A stretch of 64,000 nt of DNA from SIG603 sp964370775 (GCA_964370775.1 CAYJKT010000014.1:1-64000); one strand, 5' to 3'; numbered from the stretch's first letter, positions 1-9,394 are shown. The notes: a model not told the origin generated them from the sequence alone. Translations and numbers: made by a program.

Positions 1-20
1 CGCAGGTTCGCCCCTACGAA
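1..20. repeat. Partial GC-rich intergenic element at the window edge
   Basis: The first 20 bases are much richer in G+C than the AT-rich DNA around them. Read on the minus strand they give a GTAGGGGCGAAC-like string, cut off by the window edge. Three other short GC-rich intergenic segments (14363, 44150, 56941) have a similar compact, partly palindromic look. The link between them is inferred from composition and layout and not from exact identity. Confidence 0.35.
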
Positions 21-30
21 TTTTGTGCAC

Positions 31-50
31 TATAACAATTATGTCACAGC
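31..50 (-). repeat. Hairpin motif shared with 36179-36198
   Basis: Positions 33-49 read TAACAATTATGTCACAG. The same 17 bases occur in reverse complement at 36179-36195. Each copy sits in an imperfect hairpin: CTGTGACA pairs with TGTTATAG here and with TGTTACAG at 36 kb, so one G-U pair replaces a G-C pair. It lies downstream of galU, but no clear U-tract follows it on that strand. Confidence 0.5.
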
Positions 51-75
51 CCCTTATATTGTTTATATAATTATA

Positions 76-951
76 TTATAAATTGTTAGAAACAAAGTCT
101 TTTAAATATTTTTTGAAGTCTTCGCCGATTTCTTTGTGGTTTACACCAACTTCAACAATAGCTTCTAAAACACCTAATTTATTGCCCATGTCATAACGCT
201 TACCTGTAAAGTCAACGGCAGTCATTCCTTTTGTTACTGCTATCTCTCTCATAGCATCAGTTAATTGAATTTCGCCACCAGCGCCTGGTTTTGTGGTTTC
301 TAGTAAATCAAAAATATCTGGTGTAAGTAAACATCTACCTAAAATAGAAAATAGTGAGAATTCCTCGCCTTTTTTAGGTTTTTCTATCATGTCGGTACAG
401 TTGTACTCGTTGCCGTCTATATTATCTACTTTTAATGAAGAATATTTGCTGATAGCCTCTGCGTCAACTTCTTTAACGCCTACACAAGCTTTTCCGTATT
501 TTTCATAAGCTCTAATTAATTGAGCACAAACAGGGTCCTCGCCTATAATAACATCGTCACCATACATAACAAGGAAAGGCTCATCGCCTACAAATGATTT
601 TGCACATGACACTGCATGTCCTAATCCTTTTGTCTCTTTTTGTCTAATAAAGCTTACATTAGCCATGTTAGCAATGTTTACTACTTCGTCATACGCATCT
701 TGTCTGCCACCCTCTAATAACTTCATTTCAAGCTCTGGTGTTCTGTCAAAATGATCTTCTATAACTATTTTGTTTCTACCTGTTATAATAAGTATGTCTG
801 TAATTCCAGCATTAACTGCTTCCTCAACAATGTACTGTATTGATGGTTTGTCTACTATTGTAAGCATTTCTTTTGGTACAGCCTTAGTAGCTGGTAAAAC
901 CCTTGTTCCTAGTCCTGCTGCAGGTATAATTGCTTTTGTAATTTTTTTCAT
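76..951 (-). CDS. galU: UTP--glucose-1-phosphate uridylyltransferase GalU
   Basis: Makes UDP-glucose from UTP and glucose-1-phosphate in the cytoplasm, the activated sugar for wall glycopolymers and glycolipids. The 291-residue protein has the usual GalU length and opens with the nucleotide-binding signature GLGTR at residues 13-17, followed by PATKAVPKEML. Later motifs such as IEKP and GAGGEIQLTDA are also typical. The start at 951 is chosen because GGAGGAAACT lies just before the ATG, while an upstream in-frame ATG at 1020 would fall inside the preceding gene. It starts 14 bp after the stop of the RING-finger membrane protein gene, so the two are probably co-transcribed. Very secure call. 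Confidence 0.97.
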   Translation of the reverse strand: MKKITKAIIPAAGLGTRVLPATKAVPKEMLTIVDKPSIQYIVEEAVNAGITDILIITGRNKIVIEDHFDRTPELEMKLLEGGRQDAYDEVVNIANMANVSFIRQKETKGLGHAVSCAKSFVGDEPFLVMYGDDVIIGEDPVCAQLIRAYEKYGKACVGVKEVDAEAISKYSSLKVDNIDGNEYNCTDMIEKPKKGEEFSLFSILGRCLLTPDIFDLLETTKPGAGGEIQLTDAMREIAVTKGMTAVDFTGKRYDMGNKLGVLEAIVEVGVNHKEIGEDFKKYLKDFVSNNL

Positions 952-965
952 AGTTTCCTCCGTAA

Positions 966-1967
966 TCATAAAAATATCATTGGTAAGTATGTGCATATTA
1001 GGAAGCATGCTAAAACACATAATGTGCTTGCAGTGCTTACTCCGCCTTTTTCTTGAATTGTAGATTCATAGTCGTGTTCATTTACAGAAACTTGTCTTGT
1101 TTTATTAACTGTTTTAATACAATGTTTCATGTAATTTCTGTTAGCAGTTATTCCAACATAAAGCATAACTCCAAACATAAGCATTGTAAATATATTTGGT
1201 ATCGACATCAATAAAAGTTCTGACGGTTGTATCAGCGAGCTGATTTCAAGTGCGTCACTCATGGATACATTTCCGTATAAATCAACGCCATATTTTAATA
1301 AAATAGGATAGGTGATAAATATGCTTGAAAATGTTTGACCTAGATAAAATAGCAACATCAAAACGGATACTATAATGCCAGCTTTATACTGTTTTCTGTA
1401 TAGTAACCAACCACCAGAAAAAATAAATCCTACAAAATTAAATCTACTTTTATTCATGTTTTTTAACCGATTAAATGTAGGTAAATAGTACTGGTTGTTT
1501 ACTTTTACAACTTTAGATAAATCACCAAAAGTTACATTATCAGTAGCAGTTTCATCTGTGTTAACACCACCCATAGGGTCAAACATTATTTGTGGGTTTA
1601 TTTGTGGGTTTACATTTACATGGTATGGATTTTGCTGAGTCGCCTCTCTGTTAACATGTTGGTCTGGGCTCATTTTTAATGCACTTCCACATTGAGAACA
1701 AAACAGCGAACTGTGTCCGTTAAGTACACCACAGGTTTTACATTCTTGGTCTTTAATTTCGTGTGCTGGAGCTGTGTTTGGCATTTTAATCTCAGGTGCT
1801 ACCCAAGCTTCATTTTTTTCGTGTAAGTCGTGAAAAATACACTCGCCTTTCTCGTTATAACAATGTCTATGATACGGTGCGCCACAGATAGGGCACACAA
1901 CTACATCGTCATCATCATTAAATCTCTTATCGCATACAGGGCAAGGAGTGCCCGTGTAATTTAACAT
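966..1967 (-). CDS. RING-finger/zinc-ribbon membrane protein (DUF2628-like)
   Basis: A 333-residue protein with two N-terminal metal-binding modules and a membrane C-terminus. Cys9, Cys12, Cys25, Cys28, His35, Cys36, Cys43 and His46 form a cross-brace pattern like the prokaryotic RING finger family. Cys76/79 and Cys90/93 form a zinc ribbon. A polar linker (about 95-165) leads to a segment resembling DUF2628 (FNFVGFIFSGGWLLYRKQY, about 175-195) and hydrophobic segments near 195-215, 255-280 and 312-332. The start has GAGGTGAAACT before its ATG. Function is unknown; the RING-like domain may bind protein partners or lipids at the membrane, but no bacterial ubiquitin partner is visible nearby. 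Probably shares an operon with galU. Confidence 0.75.
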   Translation of the reverse strand: MLNYTGTPCPVCDKRFNDDDDVVVCPICGAPYHRHCYNEKGECIFHDLHEKNEAWVAPEIKMPNTAPAHEIKDQECKTCGVLNGHSSLFCSQCGSALKMSPDQHVNREATQQNPYHVNVNPQINPQIMFDPMGGVNTDETATDNVTFGDLSKVVKVNNQYYLPTFNRLKNMNKSRFNFVGFIFSGGWLLYRKQYKAGIIVSVLMLLFYLGQTFSSIFITYPILLKYGVDLYGNVSMSDALEISSLIQPSELLLMSIPNIFTMLMFGVMLYVGITANRNYMKHCIKTVNKTRQVSVNEHDYESTIQEKGGVSTASTLCVLACFLICTYLPMIFL

Positions 1968-2003
1968 AGTTTCACCTCAATAAATTTATATATTATATTG
2001 TAC

Positions 2004-2045
2004 ATTAAATAGTAAAAAAGAGCAACTAAAAATTTACTATTTAAT
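2004..2045. promoter_or_regulatory. 13-bp perfect inverted repeat upstream of the RING gene
   Basis: Arms ATTAAATAGTAAA (2004-2016) and TTTACTATTTAAT (2033-2045) are perfectly complementary across a 16-base spacer. A minus-strand TATAAT lies at 1992-1997, so its -35 position would fall at the inner edge of the left arm. This placement suits an operator for the RING-galU transcript; a transcribed hairpin is the alternative. Confidence 0.45.
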
Positions 2046-2147
2046 TTACTTTTACATATAATTCATATCTTAAATGTTTAATGTGAAATCTAATTGAATA
2101 AAGCAAAAAAAATTGAAAAGAATGTTAGTTTTTAGCTATTTTAATTG

Positions 2148-2176
2148 TTGACTTTATTTTTCAAATATATTATAAT
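2148..2176 (+). promoter_or_regulatory. Sigma-A promoter of the DUF1846 gene
   Basis: TTGACT (2148-2153), a 17-bp spacer and TATAAT (2171-2176) give a near-consensus promoter about 70 bp before the GTG start at 2246. Confidence 0.8.
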
Positions 2177-2245
2177 TAAACCAAATGTTTTGATAAGTAA
2201 TTATAAATATTATATATTATTTTCATATTTTGTGGAGGAATTATT

Positions 2246-3715
2246 GTGAAAAAAGGATTTAACAACGACAAATATTTAAAAATGCAGTCAGAAAAAATTA
2301 AAGAGAGGATTGCACTTTTTGGAGATAAATTATATCTTGAATTTGGTGGAAAATTATTTGATGACTTTCATGCGTCAAGAGTTTTACCGGGATTTGAACC
2401 AGACAGCAAAGTGCGTATGCTTTTAGAGCTTAAAGAGCAAGCTGAAATAGTTATCGTAATAAACGCAGAGGATATTGAGCTTAGAAAAATTCGTCGTGAT
2501 TTAGGTATAACTTACGATTCTGATGTGTTCCGTTTGATTGAAGTTTTTGAAAGCATAGGTCTTTATGTAGGTTCTGTTGTGCTTACAATGTATAAAGCTC
2601 AACCAAATGTAGTTAAGTTTGAAAACAAGCTGAAATCTAAGGGTGTTAAATCTTATAGACATTATTCTATTGACGGATACCCTGCAAATTTAGACTTGAT
2701 TTTGAGTGATGATGGCTATGGTAAGAACGAGTATATCGAGACATCAAAATCATTGGTAGTAGTTACTGCCCCAGGTCCTGGAAGTGGTAAAATGGCTGTT
2801 TGTCTATCTCAATTATATAACGAGAATAAAAGAGGTGTTAACGCAGGGTATGCAAAATTTGAAACTTTCCCAATTTGGAACTTACCTCTAAAACACCCTG
2901 TTAACTTAGCTTATGAAGCTGCAACTGCTGATTTACAAGATGTAAATATGATTGACCCATTCCATTTAGAGACTTATGAAGAAGTAGCTATTAACTACAA
3001 TAGAGATATTGAGGTTTTCCCAGTTTTAAAAACTATTTTCGAGAGAATTAATGGTAAATCTGTCTACAACTCACCTACTGATATGGGTGTAAATATGGCA
3101 GGTAATTGTATAGATGACGATGATTTTTGCAGAAAAGCTTCTTGTGATGAGATAATTAGAAGATATTATGAAGCTGCTTGTGCACACTTAACAGAGAAGT
3201 GGAGCGTGGACGTGATGAACAAAATTCAACTAGTTATGAATAGTGCAAAAATCACTGTAGACGATAGGGAAGTGGCTGTTGTTGCTAGAAAACTAGAAGA
3301 AAAAACAGAAAATCCAGCTACTGCAATTCAGTTAAAAGACGGAACTATAATAACTGGAAAAACAAGCAAATTACTAGGTGCATCTTCTGCAATGTTGCTT
3401 AACGCACTTAAACATTTAGCTGGAATTGATGACGAAGCTTTGATATTGTCTAAAGACATAATCACTCCTATTCAAGAGCTTAAAACAGGATATTTCGGAA
3501 GTCAAAATCCTAGATTACATACTGATGAAATTTTAATCGCCCTTGCTATTTGTGCAGCTACTGATGAACGAGCACAGCTAGTTATGGATAAATTGAATGA
3601 ACTAAAAGGCTGTGAAGCTCACTCTAGCGTATATTTGTCTGTCGTAGATGAAAATATGTTTAGAAAACTAGGTGTTAACCTAACGTGCGAACATAAAGTA
3701 GAAGTTAAAAAATAA
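2246..3715 (+). CDS. DUF1846 (UPF0371) family protein
   Basis: A 489-residue cytoplasmic protein matching the full length of the DUF1846/UPF0371 family, whose biochemical role is not settled. Recognisable features are the start region with FGGKLFDDFHASRVLPGF, and a glycine-rich segment APGPGSGKMAV near residue 175 that resembles a nucleotide-binding loop. Translation starts at GTG 2246, fixed by GTGGAGGAA at 2232-2240. It has its own strong promoter and ends at a hairpin shared with the convergent dapL, so it is probably monocistronic. No signal peptide or membrane segment is visible. Family assignment is firm; function is unknown. Confidence 0.9.
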   Translation: MKKGFNNDKYLKMQSEKIKERIALFGDKLYLEFGGKLFDDFHASRVLPGFEPDSKVRMLLELKEQAEIVIVINAEDIELRKIRRDLGITYDSDVFRLIEVFESIGLYVGSVVLTMYKAQPNVVKFENKLKSKGVKSYRHYSIDGYPANLDLILSDDGYGKNEYIETSKSLVVVTAPGPGSGKMAVCLSQLYNENKRGVNAGYAKFETFPIWNLPLKHPVNLAYEAATADLQDVNMIDPFHLETYEEVAINYNRDIEVFPVLKTIFERINGKSVYNSPTDMGVNMAGNCIDDDDFCRKASCDEIIRRYYEAACAHLTEKWSVDVMNKIQLVMNSAKITVDDREVAVVARKLEEKTENPATAIQLKDGTIITGKTSKLLGASSAMLLNALKHLAGIDDEALILSKDIITPIQELKTGYFGSQNPRLHTDEILIALAICAATDERAQLVMDKLNELKGCEAHSSVYLSVVDENMFRKLGVNLTCEHKVEVKK

Positions 3716-3730
3716 TAATATATAAAAATA

Positions 3731-3771
3731 GAGCATATTTTGTCTCCGTAGAGGATGTACAAAATATGCTC
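3731..3771. terminator. Bidirectional terminator between DUF1846 gene and dapL
   Basis: Arms GAGCATATTTTGT (3731-3743) and ACAAAATATGCTC (3759-3771) are perfectly complementary. The T-rich tail is better on the minus strand (TATTTTTATA), so it mainly ends dapL, with weaker termination of the plus-strand gene. Confidence 0.75.
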
Positions 3772-3783
3772 TTAATTATATCA

Positions 3784-4965
3784 TTAGAATGTTAATTTTT
3801 CTAGTCTTTTCATAGCTTCAACTGTGTTCTCTTTGCTACCAAAAGCTGTTAGCCTAAAGTAACCCTCACCGTTGTTACCAAAGCCAACACCAGGAGTACC
3901 AACAACGTTAGCTTCGTTCAATAATTTATGGAAGAAATCCCATGAGTTTAAGCCGTTAGGGCACTTTAACCAGATGTACGGTGAGTTATCTCCACCAACA
4001 AACCAGATACCCATTTTTGTTAGAGTTTCAGCCATGATTTTAGCGTTCTCTTTATAATATGCTACGTTCTCTTTGATTTGCTTCATACCCTCAGCAGAGA
4101 ATACAGCCTCAGCACCTTTTTGAACAATATAAGGAACACCGTTAAACTTAGTTGTTTGGCGTCTTAACCATAGTTTGTTTAGGCTTTTTTCACCTCTAAT
4201 TAAATCGTTAGGAACGATAGTGTATCCACATCTTGTACCTGTAAACCCAGCTGTTTTAGAAAGTGAGCAGAACTCGATAGCGCATTTTTTAGCACCCTCG
4301 ATCTCATAAATGCTTGTTGGGTAGCTGTCGTCACTAATGAAAATCTCGTAAGCACTATCAAAAAGAATTACAGCGTCTTTTTTGTTAGCAAAATCAACCC
4401 AAGCTTTTAATTGTTCTCTGTTATATACAGAACCAGTTGGATTGTTAGGTGAGCAAAGATAGATAATATCTGCGTCTAAATCGTCTGTAGGTAGAGGCAA
4501 GAAGTTGTTTTCTGCTGTACCACCGATATAATTGATTTTTCTGCCAGCCATAATGTTTGTGTCAACATAAACTGGGTATACTGGGTCTGGAATTAACACG
4601 ATGTTATCCTGAGCAAAAATGTCAAGAATATTACCAACATCACTTTTTGCACCGTCACTGATAAACACTTCGTTAAGATCTAAGCTTACATTTTTTTCTT
4701 TATAGTAATTTGCAACAGCTTCTCTTAAAAAGCCATAACCTTGCTCGTCGCCATATCCTTTAAATGTTTCAGCTTTTCCCATTTCGTCAGAAGCATTTTT
4801 CAAAGCCTCAACAACAACTGGTGCAAGTGGCAAAGTAACATCACCAATACCCATTTTAATGATGTCAGCATTTGGGTTTTTCTCTTTAAACTCATTAACA
4901 TTCTTGTTAATCATAGGGAATAGGTAGCTACCTTGTAAATCATCATAATAACTATTAACTTTCAT
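3784..4965 (-). CDS. dapL: LL-diaminopimelate aminotransferase DapL
   Basis: A PLP-dependent class I/II aminotransferase that converts tetrahydrodipicolinate and glutamate directly to LL-diaminopimelate, bypassing the succinylase/acetylase routes. The 393-residue protein has the DapL hallmarks IKMGIGDVTLPLAP near the N-terminus, SPNNPTG in the middle, and the PLP lysine in SLSKTAGFTGTR at residue 237. The ATG at 4965 is chosen because AAAGGAT precedes it; an in-frame start at 4998 would overlap dapF. It lies 22 bp downstream of dapF, which acts on its product, so the pair forms a lysine/peptidoglycan-precursor operon driven from the promoter at 5875-5903. Confidence 0.96.
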   Translation of the reverse strand: MKVNSYYDDLQGSYLFPMINKNVNEFKEKNPNADIIKMGIGDVTLPLAPVVVEALKNASDEMGKAETFKGYGDEQGYGFLREAVANYYKEKNVSLDLNEVFISDGAKSDVGNILDIFAQDNIVLIPDPVYPVYVDTNIMAGRKINYIGGTAENNFLPLPTDDLDADIIYLCSPNNPTGSVYNREQLKAWVDFANKKDAVILFDSAYEIFISDDSYPTSIYEIEGAKKCAIEFCSLSKTAGFTGTRCGYTIVPNDLIRGEKSLNKLWLRRQTTKFNGVPYIVQKGAEAVFSAEGMKQIKENVAYYKENAKIMAETLTKMGIWFVGGDNSPYIWLKCPNGLNSWDFFHKLLNEANVVGTPGVGFGNNGEGYFRLTAFGSKENTVEAMKRLEKLTF

Positions 4966-4987
4966 TTTATCATATCCTTTTCTTAAT

Positions 4988-5829
4988 TTAAATTTCAACT
5001 TCTCCGTTAAATACCTCTGTGCAAGGGCCTGTCATAAACACAGCTTCGTCTGTGTAATTTATAATTAAATCTCCACCTAAAAGCGTAACTGTTATGTCTT
5101 CACCTTTTGTAACATGTCCACACAAAGTTGCTGCAACAACTGCTGCGCAAGTACCTGTGCCACATGCTAGAGTTTCACCACTGCCACGCTCCCAAACACG
5201 CATGTTAAGTTTTGTGTCAGATATAACCTCGATAAACTCAGTGTTAACTTGCTCTGGAAAGATAGGGTTTTTCTCAAATTTAGGGCCGATTTTTTCAAGC
5301 TCTAAATCAGNNNNNNNNNNTCTGTAAAAATTACACAGTGTGGATTACCCATAGATACACAAGTTATCTCATATTCTGCGCCGTCTACATCTAATTTATG
5401 TTTAACAGCAATTTCTTTATCTATAAGCACTGGTATCTCAGCAGGGTTTAAAATAGCTTTACCCATGTTAACTTTAGCTAGAACAGCTTTGTCGTTTTCA
5501 ATGGTTAAATCAATTTTTTTAATTCCACTTAATGTGTCTATGTTTAAAGTAGTGTTTTTGCAAATTCCGTGGTCATAAACGTATTTAGCTACACAGCGAA
5601 TACCGTTACCACACATTTTGCCTTCGCTACCGTCTTCGTTAAACATTCTCATTTTTGCATCGGCTACATCACTAGGTAAAATCAAAATAACACCGTCGCC
5701 ACCAATACCAAAATGTCTGTCACTAAGTTTTATAGCAAGTTTTTCTGGGTCAGGAATTTCTTGGTCAAATCCGTTAATATAAACGTAATCGTTGCCAAGA
5801 CCCTCCATTTTCGTAAACTTCAACTTCAT
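4988..5829 (-). CDS. dapF: Diaminopimelate epimerase DapF, interrupted by an assembly gap
   Basis: Converts LL- to meso-diaminopimelate for peptidoglycan and lysine, using two active-site cysteines. Both are present: MCGNGIRC in the N-terminal half and ACGTGTC in the C-terminal half. The N-terminus has the canonical KMEGLGNDYVYI. A run of ten N at 5311-5320 lies in the middle, and the frame on either side does not match through ten bases. Alignment to the second DapF copy fused to CarB suggests the true gap is about 8 bases, giving a protein of roughly 275-280 residues, normal for the family. GAGGTGA precedes the ATG at 5829. It is the first gene of the dapF-dapL operon. Considered intact, not a pseudogene. 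Confidence 0.93.
5311..5320. other. Assembly gap (10 N) inside dapF
   Basis: Fixed-size N filler. Flanking codons read ...VIFT-GA[gap]CT-DLELEKIG. Keeping frame requires the true length to be 2 modulo 3, and alignment to the fused DapF copy favours 8 bases. Confidence 0.9.
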
Positions 5830-5874
5830 ATTGTCACCTCTATATAATATTGCATTAGACTAACTATCTGTATA

Positions 5875-5903
5875 ATTATATACAAAATTGGCTTATATGT
5901 CAA
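5875..5903 (-). promoter_or_regulatory. Consensus sigma-A promoter of dapF-dapL
   Basis: On the minus strand TTGACA (5903-5898), a 17-bp spacer and TATAAT (5880-5875) match the sigma-A consensus exactly, about 45 bp upstream of the dapF start. Confidence 0.88.
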
Positions 5904-5988
5904 TAAAAGAAGTCGAAAAATTAAATACTGTATCTAATCTTACATTCTTACTTTAAATATAAAAGAGGAAGCTTGTTTTGTATTTATG

Positions 5989-7340
5989 TTAACTTACAAG
6001 AGAAACATTTCTCTTGCATGCTTTTTTAATCATAATAATATAGGTTGGAAATAGAAATGCTACTGCCGAAGTCCATGCTACTGGGCTAGCTAATACTGCT
6101 CCTAGATATCCAAACATCGGTACTAGAACTAATGCTACGATAATTCGCGCGAATAATTCCATAACGCCGGCAATCATNNNNNNNNNNCGTTAGAATATCC
6201 TAACCCTTGTATTGTGTTTCTAAAAATATATAGCATAGTCATCATTGGGTAAAATCCACTAATCATAGTTAGGAATAATTTAATATTTGAGATGGTTTCA
6301 GTTTCATCTGAAGACACCAAAATAAGTGCTAAATATTCTCCAGTTAGTTGTATAGTTATAAAGCATAAAATAGAGTAGGCAAAGCCGATTAATGTACTAT
6401 GAAGAACCCCTTTTTTAATTCTAGAGATCTTTCCTGCACCTAGATTTTGCCCTGCAAAAGTAGCCATTGATAGGCCTAATGCTTCTAGCAAAGTTTTTGT
6501 AACAGTATGGATTTTTGACCCTGCTGAAATAGATGCGGCTGAAATCGTACCGAGTGAGTTTACAGAGGTTTGCAAAATAACAGTTCCGATTGCAGTTACA
6601 GAAAATTGTAACCCCATAGGTAACCCTAAAAAAAGCAATCTTTTTACAACATTTTTATCAAAAATCCAGTCTTCTTTTGTTGTTCTTAAAATATCTAGCT
6701 TTTTAAAAATTAATATTGCACATAAAACTCCAGCAGCTGTTTGAGATACTACTGTTGCAAACGCAGCTCCAAAAACTCCCCAATCGAATACAAGGATAAA
6801 TAGTAAATCTAAGATTATATTTGAAATTGCAGAACAAGCTAGAAAAAAGAGTGGAGTTTTAGTGTTGCCTATAGAGCGTAAAATTGACGCAAGTAAGTTA
6901 TATAAAAATATTCCAGATATACCAAAGAAAATTGTGCCTATATAGGTTCTTGAGTAGGGCATCATTTCCTCAGTAGTATTCATAAGTACAAGAATAGGGT
7001 CTAAAAATATCAAACTTAGTGCAGTCAAAACAACTGAGAAAAAAATTGTAAGATAAATCGAATGTGTAAAGTTTTTTCGTAATGCATTTAAATCATTAGC
7101 TCCATAATTTTGTGCCATTGGTATTCCAAATCCAGAGCACATTCCTATTACAAAGCCAATTATCATAAGATTTAGTGAATCTGTTGACCCAACTCCTGCT
7201 AGTGCATCTATACCGACATATCTTCCTACTATCGCAGAGTCGACCAGTGTATAAAATTGTTGCAGTAAATTACCTAAAAAAATTGGAATACCAAAACAAA
7301 TTATTGCTTTAATTGGTGAAGCAGTTGTTAAGTTGTTCAT
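5989..7340 (-). CDS. MATE-family multidrug/cation exporter, interrupted by an assembly gap
   Basis: An integral membrane antiporter of the MATE (NorM-like) family, expected to have 12 transmembrane helices and export drugs or metabolites using an ion gradient. The N-terminus (IFLGNLLQQFYTLVDSAIVG) and the GLGYS motif before the last helices are typical. Ten N at 6178-6187 separate about 384 residues from the last 62. The sides are out of frame through ten bases, but joining them gives about 450 residues, the normal length, with about 5 missing bases. AAGGAG precedes the ATG at 7340. Only 2 bp separate it from the upstream alpha-galactosidase, so the two are co-transcribed. Confidence 0.9.
6178..6187. 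other. Assembly gap (10 N) inside the MATE gene
   Basis: The left codons end GYSN followed by a single G, and the right side resumes in frame at ATG ATT GCC. Frame needs a true length of 2 modulo 3; MATE family spacing suggests about 5 bases. Confidence 0.85.
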
Positions 7341-7342
7341 AA

Positions 7343-9394
7343 TTACTCCTTGAAAGTTAATTCCAAAATTGCACTTTCTTTATTACCTTTTAAAGTGAAA
7401 ATATTATCTACACAAGAAAATTCTGCTTTTTCACCATTAATTTTTATATCTACTGATTTTTTAGAGTAAAACATTATATCAGAGCCAAAATTCAACACAA
7501 AAATATTTCCTATTTTTTCTTTTATTACACCTGATGAAATGAATTTTTGTGTGCTTCCTAAAAATGCAAAATCTTTCTCAATTGGTGTAAATGACATAAA
7601 AACTGACTTGTTTTTCTCCAAGTTATATTGTAAAACCTCATCTTTATTTACTATTTTTCCACACGTATTCGTGTAATCATAAACAAGATACTGAGAAGTT
7701 TCAGCCATCTGGTGAATATCTTTTGCACTAATGCAAGCAGTAACATTTTCATCATCAAATCTGCAATTAAATGCTCCTATATAGCCAGTTTTTCCCTTGA
7801 TATTACACACTTTTGTAGCTTTATAATCTAAGCTAGGGTTGATGAAAATTTGCTCCTTAACTATTACACCTTGATTATCGCAACGAAGCACAAAGCCGTC
7901 GTCAAGAATAAGTGGAGTTAGCATTGAAGCATCAGTCTTATAAAGCTTATCGCTAATATACAGCGGGCCTCCACTAAGTGCTCTTAGGTAAGAATTATTT
8001 AAAGCGTCTTGGTGCTCTGTCCACCACATATCCCAATCCCCATGATAGATATGACTGTGATAAAGTGTGTTATATGCGTTTTCTAAGACATGCTTTTTAA
8101 AACTATTTAGTTTTTCAGGAAAAAAATCATTGCTATTACGAGACATACCACTAGTCGGACGGTTCAATACTTGTTCCATACCCATACCCATGCAATTAAT
8201 TATAGCACCGTTAAAATTAGCACAAGCAGAGGCATCTAATCCTAAATGTGCCTTTTTTGAAGCTTCTCCAATTGGCATAAGACCCTCTGTAAAAACTGCA
8301 AGCGAACTTTGAATATCAACTTTTACAAAATCGATACCTTGTTTTTTCAAATAATTATGCCAAGTATTCCAAAATGCAAATGACTTTTTAGGATGAGGGA
8401 TTAAATCTCCAGTATTTGTTTTTAATAGCACATCTTTCATTTGCTCGTGCACTTCGGAATTTTTTGCAACAGTGCCCCAGTGACCAGAAAAACCTTGCCA
8501 CACACCTAGATAATTTATATTTTTTGATTTTAATATTTCTTTAAGACCACTAAGCCCAGAAGGAAATTTCTTTAAATCTTCTTTAAAACTTGTCAGCCTT
8601 TCAGTATCTGACATCGACCAACCGTGGTCTATCAAAAACCATTTTACAGGTAAGTTTTTTTCACAAAATTCGTCAGCTTTTTTTATGACATCTTCTTCAT
8701 TTACATCGCTATAAAATGCATTCCAAGTGCAAAAACCTAAATAATTAAACATTTCAGGATAAGTGCGTTCGCTAGATTTTTTAACGCCTGCGTTTAATTC
8801 TTTAAGTGAAAATTCCATAGCATCTTCAAAAGCTTTATAAGGGTTCTCGTGTTTTGCTATCACAAAAGCTTTAGTACATATTTCAGAATATCCGCTCGTA
8901 TTTGCACGTAATGCTACAGCACAAAAATTTTCAGAGCTTTCGATAATGCTTTTAAACTCAGTATCGCAAAGGGTTTGTAAAACATAAGTTTCACCATTAT
9001 TTTGCCAAGATAAAACTTGTGTGTTTTCCGGTATTGAAGCTTCATTTTCGCAAATAATAGGCATAGTCCACCACGAATTATAGTTGTGATGCGCTAAGAA
9101 TTTACTATCTTTTTGGATATTAAATTTTATTCTTACGCCGCCATCTAAAAATTTATTATGTACATAAGAAGTTTCATTGACGATCTTAATTTCTATGCTA
9201 GCTATCATGCAATTATCAATCATTTTCATCTTTAACTTTCCTACCAGATAACCATTTACATCAAAAAGATAATTTTCATCTTCGTCTTTTATGAATGCCT
9301 TAATTTTATGTATATTATTGTTATTTAAAGTGACAGAAATATTTAAATTCATCAATAAATCATCAATATTCATTCTAATTTTGTCTTTATTCAT
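7343..9394 (-). CDS. GH36-clan alpha-galactosidase (Sip1/raffinose-synthase type)
   Basis: A 683-residue glycoside hydrolase of the raffinose synthase/seed-imbibition (Sip1) type, predicted to act on alpha-galactosides in the cytoplasm since no signal peptide is present. Key segments are LGFCTWNAFY near residue 217, FLIDHGWS, the likely nucleophile Asp360 in DFVKVDIQSS, and the likely acid/base Asp423 in SRNSNDFFP. The N-terminal third is beta-rich and the C-terminus looks like a beta-sandwich. AGAGGTG precedes the ATG at 9394. It is divergently transcribed from an AraC regulator, its probable activator, and runs into a MATE exporter. Substrate could be raffinose-family sugars or another alpha-galactoside. 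Confidence 0.85.
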   Translation of the reverse strand: MNKDKIRMNIDDLLMNLNISVTLNNNNIHKIKAFIKDEDENYLFDVNGYLVGKLKMKMIDNCMIASIEIKIVNETSYVHNKFLDGGVRIKFNIQKDSKFLAHHNYNSWWTMPIICENEASIPENTQVLSWQNNGETYVLQTLCDTEFKSIIESSENFCAVALRANTSGYSEICTKAFVIAKHENPYKAFEDAMEFSLKELNAGVKKSSERTYPEMFNYLGFCTWNAFYSDVNEEDVIKKADEFCEKNLPVKWFLIDHGWSMSDTERLTSFKEDLKKFPSGLSGLKEILKSKNINYLGVWQGFSGHWGTVAKNSEVHEQMKDVLLKTNTGDLIPHPKKSFAFWNTWHNYLKKQGIDFVKVDIQSSLAVFTEGLMPIGEASKKAHLGLDASACANFNGAIINCMGMGMEQVLNRPTSGMSRNSNDFFPEKLNSFKKHVLENAYNTLYHSHIYHGDWDMWWTEHQDALNNSYLRALSGGPLYISDKLYKTDASMLTPLILDDGFVLRCDNQGVIVKEQIFINPSLDYKATKVCNIKGKTGYIGAFNCRFDDENVTACISAKDIHQMAETSQYLVYDYTNTCGKIVNKDEVLQYNLEKNKSVFMSFTPIEKDFAFLGSTQKFISSGVIKEKIGNIFVLNFGSDIMFYSKKSVDIKINGEKAEFSCVDNIFTLKGNKESAILELTFKE

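Noticed and set aside
4988..5829. dapF, the MATE gene and ileS as frameshifted pseudogenes
   Set aside because: Each frame change falls exactly on a 10-N filler, while catalytic motifs on both sides are intact.
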